This document shows, piece by piece, positions 6,401-6,559 of a stretch of DNA of 6,559 nucleotides. Source of the DNA: Planctomycetota bacterium (GTDB taxonomy: Bacteria > Planctomycetota > B129-G9); contig JAUWEX010000069.1 of the NCBI GenBank assembly GCA_030607235.1, positions 1-6,559 on the forward strand, written 5' to 3'. Below the pieces are notes generated by a model. The model saw only the letters and a program-made list of their open reading frames with translations, was not told the origin of the DNA and did no database searches. Within the stretch, counting starts at the first letter, position 1. The number at the start of each line of letters is the position of its first letter. A program made the translations under genes and the position numbers.

Positions 6401-6559
6401 GAATTGTGCCGGCTTCCTGAAGGCGTTTTTGCGTCAGATAAAAAGTAACGAGGTCGAGACAGGCCTGGTCGAAGTTGCCTTTTTCCCAGCCGATGGCCTC
6501 CTTTAGGTGCTGGACGTATTTGCGCGTATCGCCCTTGCGGCCGTATGCACGCGCCAGCA
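3417..6559 (-). CDS. Very large TPR-repeat protein (N-terminus beyond right edge)
   Basis: The frame is open from the window's right end to the TAA at 3419-3417, giving at least 1046 residues. The TTG at 6335 and ATG at 6332 lie inside the repeat array and are not credible starts, because 74 further in-frame TPR-like codons precede them up to the edge. By eye about 15 or more helix-turn-helix TPR units run the whole length, numbered from the visible N-terminus. Clear ones include LMLADLYNREGNFKKALEYC (155-174), ALINLYQSRGNDDTAKQLCE (436-455), GFRAFLLGDMDEAIKHFDAE (593-612), the unit near 746-775, and the last, SHLGDVLALEGKKKEALEQY (1000-1019). A YLNQAAWLAAE segment near 893 resembles one seen in large bacterial TPR proteins. 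The protein is highly charged (Lys, Asp, Glu) with many Ala. No membrane helix, catalytic motif or C-terminal sorting signal is seen. TPR solenoids act as protein-binding scaffolds; the partner is unknown. Any signal peptide would lie outside the window. Confidence 0.92.
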   Translation of the reverse strand, partial: LARAYGRKGDTRKYVQHLKEAIGWEKGNFDQACLDLVTFYLTQKRLQEAGTILGIIQSKGKGGYRGFLLQNYLQLMVGNTDYIIKYLQATVMDWTKKPNTPKDIISSAYNLIGRAYYTRDNKDDKEKPAKTDKELALEAFENAYEIDPFHTQSLLMLADLYNREGNFKKALEYCAKVVERDKDDKNVQRVYGMIYMLQPKPNLAKANKAFKTMVDDDGKETNASLLGQGHAAFLSGDSKLAYEKYAAVIKRITDEGEDSPTNLEIFSAYASLASGNKEQAIKHLNNVFDNEENSLFTAEEYIQAMGITKAKDYELFMRATILHQEGWHDMAEEAWNTLLAKHPKCLPASQSLMRIYMVKKEDLEKAQARADLIKKGIAPAFDKKIPISLFTQAQMISARLKFAEETADKRKFREQLIDIYTKIKTGFPDRPESWRALINLYQSRGNDDTAKQLCEEGLRKFPTDNVIFRYYISVLGRLNDNETSNKAYETFIVKTEEIGKSTIALLYSLARSYVNQGKNDLAVEKLKAMRAAIQQESRGDEEKLAQMRKTYINAYGLLRYLAAKQSDTELELKMNDLMGEIDKDSSGLDYTKGFRAFLLGDMDEAIKHFDAEIQHDRLDTFHLRAIAGMGMAAFKAGKISEAITTFDRADDIADCLQEMARATADSQSYNSAVRLRDWIRFYKACAYLADGKTNAARSNMLRCKIIFPAKPSEPNSRSAKTRAFESVDLQKALGELSGKNNDNYYHLASGMFYAMRGYFPKAGSEFDLEIKANPGNFIAIYLKGMTLLNMRSTESRAKSIKVFEDCLKIKPEFTAARHQIMVALMQDHEEQKSPESRQAVIDCFGALIKLDPRYNEDFARFYEEDEDYDKAVSQYILCSKLDSDYIGNNKLNYLNQAAWLAAENLTDRKTLAEAVKNAKTALKLLEARIIAAKNENELASLKGIKGSILDTLGRAQYKLATASTGAAKADNIKLAKETFNKAIALIEEDANKQSLPTMLSHLGDVLALEGKKKEALEQYKKADEYTRFPDKKHVEEQIEKLTKEIG

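Overview
The window looks like an ordinary, fairly GC-rich bacterial chromosome segment carrying five protein-coding genes. Two sit on the plus strand at the left and three on the minus strand to the right, and the two groups converge near position 1029-1220. No tRNA, rRNA, CRISPR array, transposase or phage gene was found. Use of a sigma-54 activator plus a very large TPR protein fits a Gram-negative-type lineage. Planctomycetota/PVC-like or related environmental phyla are my best guess, but this is weak and rests only on general resemblance.

Left block (1-1028, plus strand): the 3' part of a ruvX/yqgF-type gene (Holliday-junction resolvase-like nuclease) overlaps by 8 bp a 202-residue LUD-domain (DUF162, LutC-like) protein. 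That protein ends in a compact four-cysteine signature. The overlap means the two genes are co-transcribed and probably translationally coupled.

Convergence zone (1029-1220): 192 bp without a gene. It contains two back-to-back perfect hairpins, at 1151-1167 and 1166-1185, and probably acts as the transcriptional boundary between the convergent units.

Right block (minus strand, read from right to left): first a TPR-repeat protein of at least 1046 residues whose N-terminus lies beyond the right edge. It is followed by a strong intrinsic terminator (3354-3388). Next come a small cytosolic histidine kinase with no sensor domain (3318-2587) and an NtrC-family sigma-54-activating response regulator (2603-1221) that overlaps it by 17 bp. 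The kinase and regulator form a classic NtrB/NtrC-like two-component pair: the kinase phosphorylates the receiver at Asp55, and the regulator then remodels sigma-54 RNA polymerase at unknown target promoters. A sigma-70-like promoter (3325-3353) sits between terminator and kinase. Its predicted start point falls at or next to the kinase ATG, so this transcript may be leaderless.

I see no clearly novel multi-gene system. The points most worth a second look are the possible leaderless promoter interlocked with a terminator, the tandem hairpins at the convergence, the four-cysteine LUD protein paired with ruvX, and the sensor-less kinase beside a giant TPR solenoid.
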